From: Terana coerulea
Lineage: Eukaryota > Basidiomycota > Agaricomycetes > Polyporales > Phanerochaetaceae
Direction: 5' to 3'
DNA: 64,000 bases
Assembly (NCBI GenBank): GCA_024811115.1
Contig: JAKOGH010000864.1
Span: 1-64,000 of the forward strand
Part shown: piece after piece, positions 33,268 to 45,785 of the stretch
Layout of the letters: each line of letters begins with the position of its first letter
Numbering within the stretch: the first letter of the stretch is position 1
Translations under genes and position numbers: made by a program
Notes under the pieces: model-generated
What the model saw: the letters and a program-made list of their open reading frames with translations, nothing else
Database searches by the model: none
Told to the model about the DNA's origin: nothing

Positions 33268-35222
33268 GGCGGTCCGCAAGCAAGCAAGCGGTCTTAAAGA
33301 TGGCGAGGACAAAGGCGGTGAGGGTTGTGGATTCGGAATACTAAGTATTCCGGCGCTTACGGAAAAGTAAGTGGACAGCGAAGGGCCAAATAAAGCCAAA
33401 TACGGAGCGCCGAAGGTTGAAGGTCCGAATTTGACTCGCTGTAACCACTCATTTACCACTACATTTTACTGCCAGTCCGTGTTCGCCCATGCAATCATAT
33501 TTGCACCTTTAAAGGTCGCAGTTAATGGCAAACGGGATGTCAACGCAACAGGAGAGGATATAATAGCCCAGGCTGTGTCAGCCTTAGGCTGTCGTACGCT
33601 GTCCCTCCGCACCACACATTTCTTTTTATTTTGACGTTATTCATTCGACTCAATACAATCTATAGCTTGCAGTATCGCTTCAAATATGCCACTGTGTTAC
33701 CACTGTAAGTCTTCATATCATTTCTTCGACAATTAAATATTGTGCTGATTATATTTATACTTGATGTAGGGGGAAGATGGGGGAGCTCGTAAAGTCGCAG
33801 CATCCAATTCCTTGAATACGCCATGTCAATGCCACTCGTGAGGTTATCGACAGTCGATTTCTAGAGTCAGCCACTTGTTGTTGAGGCAGAAAGTCCAGCT
33901 GTAAAAGCAGAGCCGTCGTTGTCGTGCGAGGGAAATACGACATTGTAACAGAGCACCGTCTAGGGAGCTTCCTGGTTTGTCGTCATATCATCTCGCGGTT
34001 TTTCGGCTTTCTCTCTTGCTCATGTGCGCTGGCATTTGTCCCGGTAGACTTGGAAGTGGCCGAGAGCCCGATCCCACGGGTCAACATGCAATGTCATGCA
34101 TGGCACGGTGCGTGAAACGTCTTCCGACGGCAAAAGGAGTACCTGACGTTTAGGCTGCAGACACCCAAGGCACGAAGCTGACGAACTCGCCAATCAATGA
34201 GACAACTCGTGACCATCGACCTGGCTCCAGGCGTATCGAGCTCAGTGGAGGTCATCATCCGCATGGTGGTAACGACCCCTCCATGCCCAATGCCTACAAC
34301 AAAATTCTTCAAGGAGACCGGTCTCATATTGCTTCAGGATTACGCAGATCCGGACCGCTGTTGGCTGGAAGCCCCAAGTCAAGGGCTCCGCATTTTGTAG
34401 CGACGCTGCTCGCACTGGCCGCTCCTTATATGTATATTTTCGCGCTTCATGGGAGGCGATAATTCACCAATTTGAAGATGGCTGGGACTCACGAACTTGA
34501 AGGCTGAGGTATTATGCTCACTGCGTCTAGAACCACAACTGACGCAAAACCTGTAGGAGCTTGTGTTTTCTGCTATACCGATTGCGATATTAAATGGCGC
34601 CCAGGTTTTGCCCCTGAACCAAAACCAGCACCCCGTGAATGTTCGGATCTCGAGACGAGTTTGGTGAGAAACCGCGAACAATTCAGGTCGTGGGAGCGAG
34701 ACCATATCACGAGCGTAATCTCAGAATCATCTCGTGGTTACTGCTGCTATCGCTCGCGCCCAAACCCTTCGGAGTGATGCTCGGTGAGTATATCTCTACA
34801 TAGTTTACCCAGAACCATGTGTCACACCGTTGTGCAAGTAGGCCGACCTTCGTGTGAATGCTATGGCCCGTATGGCTTGCGCTCAGCGCGTTCCTTTCAC
34901 TTTTGTCGAGCTCACTGCAAGATCAAGTCATGCTCAGCCTACCAGTATTGCGCAGGCACACAGGTGCGGGACTTCAAGGTAATTATAGGATCACTACTGA
35001 CGCAAAACGTGTCGGATGGGTCTCAGAAGCGTCAGTGATACTAGGAAATAGAAGGTTGGCTTGGCCAAAATCTTGGGATCCGCGATTAGCCCTTGATGTT
35101 CGTATCTGCAGAGCGATCAGGGAGTTGACCAAGCACGTATATACTCTCGAATCATACGCTCCTTCTGAGCCAGTGCATGTTAACCCCTTGCCTAGACAAC
35201 CGTCACAGACGTGCACGCTCTC
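33268..35222. other. Region between API5 and the first DUF6533 gene
   Basis: About 2 kb of divergent upstream sequence. Several short frames exist, but none shows a known motif. It should contain the promoters of API5 (minus) and DUF6533 copy 1 (plus). Confidence 0.4.
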
Positions 35223-36920
35223 ATGTCTGACTCAAATGCAGCGTACATCGATGAAGTGTCCCAAATGTGCGCGTCGTCCACCTGTTTTCTGTGTGTGCAT
35301 GCTAATCACCACGCTCCGTAAGCATACAACAAAATAATATAGGATGGGCAATCGTCAGTACGTCCCCAACGTTCAAGGCTCGTGTTCAAAACCTGTTAAA
35401 CTCGATGTCATTGGTTAGCATTAGTCGCCTACGAGTTCCTCATCACGCTTGGACAAGAGTTTGTCACCGTATGGTCGAGACGGTTCTCTGCGACCTCCTT
35501 CTTGTTGATTACTACTCGCTGGGTCATGATTCTGAACCAAGTAGTAATAACACTACCATCGACCCCTAATGTGCGTCACGCCTTCTCTCCGCAGACACCT
35601 CCCTGCTAACCACTATCATGTAGAAGTTGAGAAAATCCACTCTTCACTGCTGCAAGCTGGCTCAAGCTTGTGATTAGCTGCAGCCGAGTTGGCATTACCC
35701 AGGAAGTGCTGGCTTGCTTGGGCTTTATTCAAGTAGCCCGTAAGTCCTCGACGTCTTCAATTGCTCCCGAGTAAACCATTCGTTTTGTGCAGTGTTCTCC
35801 GCACTCCGTGCAAGTGCCGTTTGGCATGATTGGAAATACCACCGACTCATATTTGTGACCATTGTCCTTCTTGGGCTGGTACCCGTTGGCACGAATGTGG
35901 TGAGTCTGTACGGCATTCATCATCCCACGCTGCCGACATCGTTGCTCTAGTACACCACTTCCCGTTTCGTGTATGTCTATCTTGGACCTCCGGTGTGGGA
36001 GTGCACAGGACTATCCGATGAATCTGACAGGCTTAACACGATGTAAGGAGTCATGCGAATCTTTTCTCTGTATGAACTCACCTTTATCGACGGCAGCTGT
36101 GCGTGTGCAGTCCTCGACGGCGAATTTTCTGCTACTCATATGGACATTTCCCAGTGGTCTTCCTCACTCGTGGTGCACTTGTTCTTGCCGACCTCATGGT
36201 ATTGCTGTTGACGTGGACCAAGACTCTCAAACTGTGGCAAGCGTCGAGGCGCTTGGAGCTACCTCTATCTGTCGCGACTTGTCTCGCTCGTGATGGTGAG
36301 ACCCCACGTTTTGACGGCCATCCGTGAGTCTTAGCTGACAGCCAGCCACAGGTACTTGGTACTTCATGTAAGAGCTGTATAGCCACTTAGCTTGCTGTCT
36401 CGACTAACCATAACCGGTCTCGCAACCCAGAGGACTACTAGGAGTGAACATTGCGCAAATGGCAACATTCGACCCCGCAACAACTTTAGTAAGTGGCATG
36501 GCCGTCTCTTTCGATCCGAGATCACGCTGGTTTTTACCACTGGGCTTAGGGCGGCGATATCATCGGACAATTCGTCATAGTTCTGGTAAGCCCCGAAGTC
36601 AACTGACGACAAACTCCACTAAATAATATCCCTGGTAGCCCCCCATTCTCATGAGTCGGTTCATGCTCAACCTACGCCAAATCAGCGACGAAGGCTCGGT
36701 ATCAAACTCGGACACCCAATACTCTGTGCTCAATTTCCGAATCCCTTCGGAGATGATGGGAAATATGGGCGGGCCTCTCGACCATAGTCAGGCTGAGAAC
36801 TTCGTCAGCGGAGACGACGAGTCGGAAGTCCCTGCCGCAGACGGCCTCATAAGCAAAACGCACGACGATCCCGCGGACCTCATGCCCGTCGCCGGACCTT
36901 CCGCTCTCATACGAGCATGA
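35223..36920 (+). CDS. DUF6533 multi-pass membrane protein, copy 1
   Basis: DUF6533 proteins are multi-pass membrane proteins numerous in Agaricomycetes; their function is unknown. Start chosen at MSDSNAAYIDE (35223). The exon from about 35430 carries the family N-terminus YEFLITLGQEFVTVWSRRF, then FLLITTRWVMILNQ. Later exons give LFSALRASAVWHDWKYH with the helix IFVTIVLLGLVPVGTNV, the segment VLADLMVLLLTWTKTLKLWQ followed by CLARDG|GTWYFM, and the C-terminal MSRFMLNLRQI with an acidic tail ending at 36920. Introns are short; exon edges around 35640 and 36500-36640 are uncertain, and the small exon after ITLPSTPN lacks the GT donor seen in copy 2, so the gene may be damaged. Paralogue of the genes at 37835 and 46460. 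Confidence 0.72.
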
Positions 36921-37103
36921 TCAACATAAACGGTAAGTATACACCGGTTCCCCCGAGCTCGTAATCGTTGAACGTCAGACAGGGTCCGTATAGAAACATT
37001 TGGACCGCGCCTCATACTGTAACTAGCGTTCAGATGCAGACGAGGCAGGGCACTCATGGCGGCGCCTAGGATGCGGGGCTACGTCGAGAATGCAATGTAT
37101 CGG

Positions 37104-37263
37104 CGCTTTGGAGTAGTTGTACGAGTGCGTCTGCGTTCCGTTTCACCCACTTCATTTGCTGGTACGGTCTCGAGGGACGAGTAGCATGGCGAGTACAGCT
37201 TGCTGAGAGCGTTCTTCGGTTTTTACTGCACATTTCTTTCGTAATCACGCATGAATCAGCTGG
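37104..37263 (-). pseudogene. API5 gene fragment (pieces of exons 2 and 3)
   Basis: The minus strand encodes MKWVKRNADALVQLLQS, nearly the same as the end of API5 exon 3, and the adjoining bases match the 5' part of API5 exon 2 with its upstream intron (about 33045-33140). The stretch between these two parts has been deleted. There is no intact frame. It lies between two DUF6533 genes, in the same orientation and position relative to the second DUF6533 gene as the full API5 gene has to the first, which marks it as the relic of a block duplication. Confidence 0.85.
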
Positions 37264-37834
37264 AATATGCCACTTGCGATAGACGTCGCCCTGTAGTGCA
37301 ATCATGGAGTGCATTGTACGCCCATATCATCCCGGCCTGACTCCAGCATTCGAAGAATCGTTCCCTTCGAGCGCAGCATCACCCAGAGTGCTGTGAGTAC
37401 ATCATGCCGCCTCCTGACGTTGAATGCACGTGTACGTCTAAGAACCTTGGTTTTCATTCTGTATCTTACATTTATCATAGATGCCCTGTTGTTCTCACTT
37501 CTACCATCTCGAACACAGTCAGATATCACTAGATGTAGTGCATGTGTATATCTACTACTTGATGTACGTGATATGCCAGATCCAACCTTCCTGCGTTCTG
37601 ATGATACAAGTATTAGGACCCTCACGAACTACGCCTGTAGAACAGGATGCAATATATCGTCCACGGGAGAACGGAGACTCTTGGAGTCGGTATTGTGAAA
37701 TGGATCAGCTTATTTTCTTGGTGTCGGCATGAGATACTCCTACAGCGCGCCGAGTGGGTACATAAGCTCAAATCATCTCTCAATTGCGATACCTTGCAGC
37801 TGCGTTCCGTCCGGACAACCTCCCCCAAGCGACC

Positions 37835-39554
37835 ATGTCAAACCCAGATGGAGAATTGGCGCAATACTTATATGAGTAGTGCGTTTCACTATTACATCGC
37901 CACCGCTCAATATACTCACAGCTCTTTCGGGCCAGTCAACTAGACTTCTGCGTGGCAGGCGCGGTCGTCAGTGAGTATTCATCTGATTCTAGCGAGCATT
38001 TCAGAGTCTCATTTTTGCCCTTACCAGCGGTAACCTTCTATGAATATATCATCACTCTGGGACAGGAAGTCAGGACCGTGTGGACGAGAAACGTCACAGC
38101 AACGTCGGTTCTGTTGTTCAGTACGCGCATAGTGATGCTGTTGAGCCAGATCACTACAATAATGCCGGCGTCGCCCAAGGTAAATACTCATTGTGATGAA
38201 TTGTGGATATTCATCGTTAACTCTGTGGTACAGAGGTTAGAGTTATTATACAGGTTGAATGTACAACGGCTTATTTATCTACGCAGCTGTAAACCCGTTG
38301 GCAACTTCCAAGTAGTCCTTGAATGTATCAGCTTCGTTCAGGTTGCTCGTGAGTGTTTTCGTCTGGCTTTTCTTACGGAGCTGTTCATATATTAAGTCTT
38401 ACTTAGTGTTTTCTGCGCTCCGTGCGAGTGCTGTATGGAATGATTGGCGTTATCACAATGCAATATTTATCATCGTGATGATCCTTGGACTGATGCCTGT
38501 GGGTGTTAATTTGGTGAGCACACCGCAGTTGTATTTATATTCCAGACGTTCACCGAAGTAAATCAAGGTTGCAATCCCTCGTTCCAATTTCATATATATA
38601 GATGCCCCTTTCCCAGCCTGCGCAGCCGACCCAAGCGTGTCTGCAAAACTGAATACAATGTGAGAAATGTGCCCCGGATTTTGTCTACCAACCGTTGTAC
38701 TCATGATCCTTCTAGCTGTGAGTGTGGATACGACATGTACAGCGACCTCTGGGCATAGCCTCACATCCTTACCCATCATTGTAGTGCGCCTTCTGGCCCG
38801 AGGCCCAGCCATCTTGGCAGACGTCATTGTACTACTCTTGACGTGGGCTAAGACTTTCAAGCAATGGCAAGAAGCTAGGCGATTACAAGTTCATTTAACG
38901 GCATCAAGCTGTCTTCTTCGCGATGGTAAGTGACTATTGGTTTGCGATACGCCACATCCAGTGATTTCTCTCCGTAGGGACCTGGTACTTCATGTACGAG
39001 TTTCACTTAGGATTAAGCGATCCTCCCCGTGTCTAATCATGTGGGGCTCTGAAGTGCATTGCTTACCGTGAACGTTGCGGCGCTCTCAACAATCGACCCC
39101 ACCGTAAATGTGGTAAGCGGGACTTCCATTTTTGTTATCACTACTCTTCAACAGCATCTGGCTCAAAGTCGCCGACAGGGAGCGCAGCTCGTCAGCCAGT
39201 TCATTGTCGCATTGGCAAGTGCTATACCATCAGCGGCGTAACTTTTACTGAAACCAGCGGCAGCCTCCTATTCTCATGAGCCGGTTCATGCTTAATCTTC
39301 GCCAATTGAGCCGCAACGACGAATCCCAGATGAGCTCGGGTGCACCTCGCCTCTCTCGGTTATCAATGCCAAACTTCAGGTTCCCCTCGGACACGATCGG
39401 GAACATCGGCGAACCGCTAGAGCATGATCAAGATGGCGAGCACCACCTAGAAGACGTTGCAGACTCGGACGATGGGCCCGCCAATGAACAACCGGTCAAC
39501 GGTATCAGCATGTCACCTTCGGACTCTGTCACTGCGTCCTCGAGTCGACCTTGA
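37835..39554 (+). CDS. DUF6533 multi-pass membrane protein, copy 2
   Basis: Starts MSNPDGELAQYLYEY. Early exons 37835-37878, 37936-37970 and 38028-38179 splice in frame into VTFYEYIITLGQEVRTVWTR and LLFSTRIVMLLSQI, the DUF6533 signature. A 20-nt exon (about 38234-38253) links to CKPVGNFQVVLECISFVQVA, then LFSALRASAVWNDW, the helix FIIVMILGLMPVGVNL, ILADVIVLLLTWAKTFKQWQ, CLLRDG|TWYFM, and the C-terminal MSRFMLNLRQL with an acidic, Ser-rich tail. About ten exons in all; the junctions near 38520-38610 and 39110-39265 are not settled. Expected in a cellular membrane with the charged C-terminus in the cytosol. Function unknown. Closely similar to copy 1 and best read as its tandem duplicate. Confidence 0.75.
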
Positions 39555-39879
39555 AACTCAGCAAAACATGTTCGACATGGCTGACGTACTTTACTTAGCT
39601 GACTGGCAGCTCTGGCAGAGGTTTTCTCCTTATGGCGTCAGGCACGGCGCAAGTCCTCGGAAATATTCGTGTTTGCAGCGATCAAGTCTATAGTCGGCAG
39701 AGCCTGATGCTAATTTGTTACTTTATTTATGATAAAATGAATCCATGGGCCGCATTGAAGGACCGCCGCCAATGTGGCTGTGCAGTCTTCCGGAGGGTGG
39801 AATGGGCGTGCGTACTCACGCGTATTTACGCGCCAGACACGACGCTCTGTGCGCACTCGGCCGTTCCCGAAGCGCACTC

Positions 39880-40501
39880 ATGACGACCTACACGATCATC
39901 TCAGCCCTCCTGCTCCTCCTCCCCGCCGTCTTCATCTACTACCGCGTCTCTGCGCAGTCTACGCCGGCCCCCGCGACGACGACGCCCCCTGACGCTGCGG
40001 CGGCACCAGAAGAGAAACCGCAGACGATCATGCAGCCCGCCCGCAGCGACCTCGCGCCGCCGAAAGAGGACCCGTTCACGCAGGCACAGCTGAAGCAGTT
40101 CGACGGGTCGGACTCCTCGAAGCCCATCTACGTCGCCATCAAAGGTATTTGCACGCTTTGGGTGGGCTAGGGGTCGTCTTACGCAGAGGAACAGGCACCG
40201 TGTTCGACGTGTCGAACAAGCGCGAGACGTACGGCAAGGGCGGGTCGTACAACCTGTTTGCGGGGCGGGATGCGTCGAAGGCGCTGGGGAAGTCGAGTCT
40301 GAAGGAGGAGGATGCGTCGCCGGACTATAGCGACTTGCCCGAGGCGGACATGAAGGTGCTGAACGATTGGCACGGCTTCTTCACGTGCGTCCCTGTCTCT
40401 AGTCTTTTCCCCTTCGTACTTAGTTTTGTATTGTCTGCAGGAAACGGTATAATATTGTTGGAAAGGTCGTGGACCTCCCGCCCGCCGTTGCGAATCTATA
40501 G
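39880..40501 (+). CDS. dap1: Dap1/MAPR-type haem-binding membrane protein
   Basis: Membrane-associated progesterone receptor family proteins have a cytochrome b5-like fold, bind haem through tyrosines, and in yeast Dap1 supports the sterol-synthesis P450 Erg11 at the ER. Three exons (39880-40144, 40189-40384, 40441-40501) join in frame to 173 residues: an N-terminal membrane anchor (TIISALLLLLPAVFIYY, about 3-20), a Pro/Ala-rich linker, FTQAQLKQFDGS, IYVAIKGTVFDVS, the haem-pocket stretch ETYGKGGSYNLFAGRDAS, then DWHGFFTKRYNIVGKVVDLP. All family landmarks and the tyrosines are present. The gene is intact and compact; its codon use is GC-rich compared with the flanking DUF6533 gene. Confidence 0.94.
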
Positions 40502-43085
40502 ATACCAAGATATTGTACAATATTAGGTGGATACCAGGCTTTTACCGTGCGAACTGACACGTCGTTTGCTTCATTGCTCCAGGAGATGGACGGTCCGTCC
40601 TGGTTCGGCATGCACCCTCTTCCAGTCGCTGTAGGAGTTGTATGACCGTGCTTCGGTGCAAGTGACACGCCACGGACTCTCAGGCTGTCGGCAGCCAAGG
40701 GTCCTGAAGCCACTCTGAAGCATCGAATGCTGCTTTTCGAGCTTAACATTCACGTTGCCCATGCTTGGCAGGGTTTCATGCTGACCTCGAAAGCTCAACG
40801 CGGTCGCCGGTCCGGCAGTAGAACTCTTGAGGGCTGCATGTCCAGCATCCCGGACTGAACTCTGCGTTGAACCTATGTGGCGGCCGTCCGGGGCTCGCAC
40901 AGAGAATCTCGGCCGCGGTCGTTGTGAGAACGCGGAGGCTTCTGTGCCTGGTATAGGTGGGTACAGCCAGTCGGATTCGAGAAGCACTCACGCAAGGTGG
41001 CGTTCTAGGGGAAGAAGGCTACAAGTACCAGTGCCATCGCACTACGGAGGCATCATCTGACATTCGTCTGCCTTCCCCGTTTCCAGCCTTGGACGGCGGT
41101 GCCACTCCTCGCTGCTCAGTGCAGCAGGACGTCTTCTCGCCAGCCACCAAGGGTCTGCGCCGTCGCATGCTGGCTGGGATCCTCGTCCCTCAGGTGCGTG
41201 CATTTCCATCATCAGGATCGTCCGGTGGGCTTCGAGGCGTGCATTTGGTTCAGGGTCTCGCACCCCAGTGAGTTCATCATTGGTCATGCGGCGGCGTGCC
41301 TGCTGCTGAGCGTCGACCGCTCGCTCATTCATATAGCATTCGCAGACGTCAGCGCTCGGGCGTTCGCACGGAGGCTCGCGTCAGAACGGTGGCGATTTCT
41401 AGCTCATTATTCATGTCGTACCAGCCGTGGCCGGGTTCGCACGAATTGCCGGGAGACGCATGTGGTCGCGTCGGGCTGATAGCGGTACGAACGCCGCCAG
41501 AGTGCTCTCCGAGACCGGCGTCTTTGCCGACGGTGACTCCAGGCAGGCGGCGGTTCCGCGCACTGCGCAGGACCCTGCTCGCCCCGAGCGACATCACTCT
41601 GGTTCTGTGATATGGAGTGGGGCGGGCGGTCGTTAGGCGACTGGGTGAAGACGTGGTCGTAAATACGACCGGCTTCTATCAGGTGACGGGACCGGGGACT
41701 CAAGTCGAGGACACGCCTGTCAGATGGCGTGGGACACCGGTGGGTAAACTATCTAGATGCGTATTCCGAGTCAGTGACGAATGGTGCATGCAGGTGTCTG
41801 TATAAGTGATTTCTGCGAACGTCATGCGCACTGAGATTTCACTCTTGCGTCAGAATTCTTAACGAGAGGCTTGCGGGAAATAAGGCCAAAAATAGCCCGA
41901 AAGGGCTGCACCAAAATGCTCTGCGGTGCCCTCAGGGTCGCTCGGATTGATTGACATTGGCTCCTTGTGAGTGGGCTACGATGCGCACTACGACGTGTAC
42001 GTTCCTGGTCTTCATGAAGCGTAATCAGCAGTTTTGATATATTCCTGCCCCATAGTGCACAGATTCAGACAAAAAGTGAAGCGCCTACGACGTCTGTGAA
42101 GCTTACCGGACCAAAGTGGACGAACGCTGCAGTGTTGTCTCGGAATCCAAGCATGCGGCGGCACTTCGTCGGTCCTCCAGTCACGGTTGATCATCTGGGG
42201 ACATTCTACTGTACGAGGAACGGGATGGGCAGTGGGCACCTCGTCTTCTGCTATTCCATCTCGCCCAAGGTAGATGAAAGGCAGAAGGGGTCTGAACGTT
42301 GAAGGCTGGGGCACGAGTTGTCTTGGATTAGCAGGCCGCACAGCCCTTGGCGCAGATGACAGTGGGTGCGAGTCATGTATGGGCATGGACATCATCGCGG
42401 TCTGTAAGAAGGCATGGAGATGAAGTATCAAGCAGGGCGAATGACTCTAGAACGCACTCGAGAGTGGCATAACGCCTGCGATGCGCTGTGCGAGCGCCGC
42501 TGGATGACAGCAATTTCTATGGCCAAGCGTCTTGTGATGTCGTATGAGGAAAGAGGCGCAGAGCTATCTTCGAGTGTTGTCCAGATCTCGGACCTGTTAT
42601 GCCATAGGGAATAAGGCATTCCCGGGGGTCATGAAGTCGCTACAGCGTCCGAGGGACTGGGGAGGACGAAGGTTGGAGGCATTACCGGGCCTGGTTGGCG
42701 TAAGACGTGTATAGATTGGGTGAATTGACGTATTTGCGCTGTATCTGACCACGAGTTCGCTGCGTGCGATGTAAAATTTGAGGAGTGCGAGCGAATGGGT
42801 GGTGGTGGGATACTGCGTTCGGCGAAGGCGGCCCCGCCAGCCGGCGAAGACGCCGAGCGGCGCCCACGTTGTCGGATGCGACTTCCTTTTGAAACTCAAC
42901 AAGCGACCCGGCGGGAGCCCCCATCGCTCAAGAGCCAGCTCAGCCCGCATGGGCCCTGCCTGACGCGTCTTCCTCCGTGACGTTCACCACCTCGAGTCAG
43001 TCCTCACTGCTACAGACAGCGACGGGCCCGTAAACGTAGTCATCCAGCACTGCCTCCTTGTACACGTTCGCCTTATTAGACACCC
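40502..43085. other. GC-rich region without a supported gene
   Basis: Many overlapping short frames on both strands, as expected of GC-rich DNA, but none shows a known motif or an exon chain. A plus-strand frame around 41080-41200 (DVFSPATKGLRRRMLAGI) looks slightly protein-like; nothing else supports it. Confidence 0.35.
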
Positions 43086-43129
43086 ATATACCACCGCCAC
43101 TCGTCTGATTCATTCCGAGACCGCAGTTT

Positions 43130-43249
43130 CGCCCTTCTTTCTTCTTTTCGCCCACCATCTTCGCTCTCGTCCACCACCCACCTTTTCTTCACCCTCCGTG
43201 ACACCTGCAGTTTTGGATTTACCACCTCTACCCACTCTGACATATCACC
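43130..43249 (+). promoter_or_regulatory. Pyrimidine-rich core promoter/leader of the BCS1-like gene
   Basis: A run dominated by C and T (TTCTTTCTTCTTTTCGCCC and later CACCTTTTCTTCACCCTCC) ends about 50 bases before the ATG. Such CT-rich blocks are frequent at transcription starts of well-expressed fungal genes. Confidence 0.45.
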
Positions 43250-45785
43250 ATGGACGTTTTCAAATCGCTCGTCCAACCCCTCGTCGGCGGAGGCGGTGGG
43301 TCGTCAATAATCGACGGTGCGAAGTTGGTGGTCTTGGGAGGCACAGTCGAGACAGCGCGGAGAATGGCTAGCTCGGGATGGTAAGCATGCTGTCTATCGC
43401 TCTGAACGACGCTGACGTACCCCACTTCGTCGACAGGTCGCATTTCATAAACTGTAAGCCCGCCGCCCGTCGCCCGCCGACGCCACTTGCTGATGCAGCT
43501 CCTACAGCCTTCTTTCTTGACCGCACACTTCTCTGAGGAGGACTATCCGTATGACTGGTTGATGCTGTGGTTGTCGCGTAGGCCAGAATGGCAGCGTTCG
43601 CGGGAGTTTGAGACGACCACCAGGACGTCGACGCCTGGCATTGGGTCCCGGACGGGTGATAACTCGTTCGGCGACGAAGATGAGAACGACGACGACGTCC
43701 CCGGTAAGGTGAAGACCCGCGTCGTCTTTCAGCCGACCGCGAACACGACGCACACCATCTACTACAAGGGTCACTGGCTGCGTGTACGCCGTGGGCGGAA
43801 GACCGATGCATACGGCGGCGGCTGTGAAGTACTGTCCATCAGCGTCGTTGCACGCAATAACTCAATATTGAAGCAACTCGTACTGCAAGCCAAGAAGGAA
43901 TACGAGGCTGAAGCCGTCCATCGAATTCAGATATATTTCGCAGACTCCCACGGGTGCTGGAGGTGGACCGACTCGCGCCACAAGCGACCGATGTCGTCTA
44001 TTGTCCTGAACCTGGGTGTGAAGGAGATGCTCTTAGCGGACACCAAAGATTTCCTCAAGTCTGAAAAGGTAAGATCATGAGCCTATCCCTGGTACAAGAA
44101 TTGGAGACGTGAAGACGAACTCCTTGAGTGACGTCCCAACCAAGAAAACAATTACCCGCGCTCATTCGGCTTCGTTTACTATTGAGTTAACACCGATGCT
44201 AATACTATACCCCCACAGTGGTACGCAGATCGCGGTATACCCTTCCGCCGAGGATACCTGCTGCACGGCGTCCCCGGCTCAGGAAAGAGTTCGCTCATCC
44301 ATGCCATAGCTGGAGAGCTTATGCTCGACATCTACGTTGTCTCGCTGTCCTCATCATGGATTAGCGACAGTACCCTGACAACGCTGATGGGTCGAGTCCC
44401 AGCCCGTTGCATCGTCCTGCTTGAAGATCTGGACGCCGCGTTCACGAGAAGCACCTCCCGAGATGAAGACGCTACGGGAAGCCCAGAAGCGAAAGCCAGC
44501 GCAGCGAACGAGCCTGTGGAATCGTCGCGCAGCAGGCGGCATAAGAACGACCACTTGTCCGATGTCAACACTCTCAGCTTGAGCGGGCTATTGAATGCAC
44601 TCGACGGCGTGGCTGCAAGCGAAGGTCGTATATTATTCGCGTAGGTACCATACACGCACCACCGTCTATCATACCTCTAACCAGTCCATTCTCTAGTACC
44701 ACCAACCATCTCGAACGCTTGGATCCGGCGCTGTCACGTCCCGGTCGCATGGATGTCTGGGTCGAGTTCCGGAATGCATCCAAGTGGCAGGCGGAGCTCC
44801 TCTTCCGTAATTTCTTCCCGTCCACCGACGAAGATGATGTCGTGATAGAAGGCGACCTGGAGGGCATCGAGCTACCCATGCCCCCATCTCCCTCCGGTGC
44901 ATCGTCGGCGTCGAGCCTTTCTGGTCTTTCTTCAATGCTTTCGTCCCTTGCGAGCCCGTCTACCTCCAATGCCTCGTTCGGGTCCGTGGTGGGCTCTGGA
45001 TCATCCACACCATCCAGCTCGATGCCAAGCTCGGCGGTCAGCTCACCAAAGGCCCTCAAGGCAGACCCACTCGACGCACTGAAAAACCAGGCGTACCTTC
45101 CGCCACCGGTTGAGGAGGAGATTGCGGCCTTCAAGCACACGGCCCCGCCACTGGATGGTGCAACACTGTCGAAGCTGGCCAAGGAGTTCGCCGATGCAAT
45201 CCCCGACGAGGAGTTCAGCGTGGCAGCTTTGCAAGGGTGTAAGTACCGTTCGTTGCCGCCATGTCGAGCGTCTTGCTGACCAAAGGTCGAAAATTCAGAT
45301 TTGTTGAAAAACAAGTCAAGCCCAGAGAAGGCGGCGAGCAGCGCAGCTCCGTGGGTCGTCAGCGAGAGGGAGATGAGGGAACGGTTGAAGAAGGAGCGCG
45401 AGCTCAAGGAAAAACAGGCAGTGAGTATCGATTGTGATCGCTATCTCGGCATCTCCCGATGCAACGATCGGCTTTCCGCATTTGGTACTCATTGTTGTTC
45501 GACTATTTCCAGCGCGAGAAACGTCGTCAAGAGCTCCTCGAGAAGGCGGCGGAGAAGAAGAAGGCGGAGGAAGATGCGGCCAAGCTGTTGTTGCCGACCA
45601 CTGGAAGCGCCACGGCTTCAGCTGTGCAGACCGTCGTCGTGCCCGAGGTCGTCGTCCTGGAGAACAAGGAGAACGACGCCGGCGACATTCAGGACGACAA
45701 GAGCGACGCCTCCAGCGAGTCTGGCACCAGCACTCCCATCAGCGACGAGCCGGCACCGTGGATCCAGGTCGAGAACGGTCATTGA
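43250..45785 (+). CDS. BCS1-like mitochondrial AAA ATPase
   Basis: BCS1 AAA proteins sit in the mitochondrial inner membrane; yeast Bcs1 inserts the Rieske protein into complex III, and Agaricomycetes carry many paralogues of unknown task. Exons: 43250-43380, 43437-43453, 43508-44068, 44219-44640, 44697-45238, 45299-45420, 45513-45785, about 688 residues. The BCS1_N part contains AHFSEEDYPYDWLMLWLSRR. The ATPase has Walker A GVPGSGKSS, Walker B CIVLLEDLDAAF and the second-region motif ATTNHLERLDPALSRPGRMD. A Ser/Pro-rich insert (about 44880-45060) precedes the LLKNK segment, and a Lys/Glu-rich coiled-coil tail follows. One extra base (G at 43519) breaks the frame between FINSFFL and TAHF; without it the exon lengths sum to a multiple of three. 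Confidence 0.9.

Noticed and set aside
33124..33459. API5 start at the far upstream ATG (33459)
   Set aside because: The added residues are Pro/Ser-rich leader-like sequence with no family counterpart; MTMQDK at 33267 gives a reasonable N-terminus.
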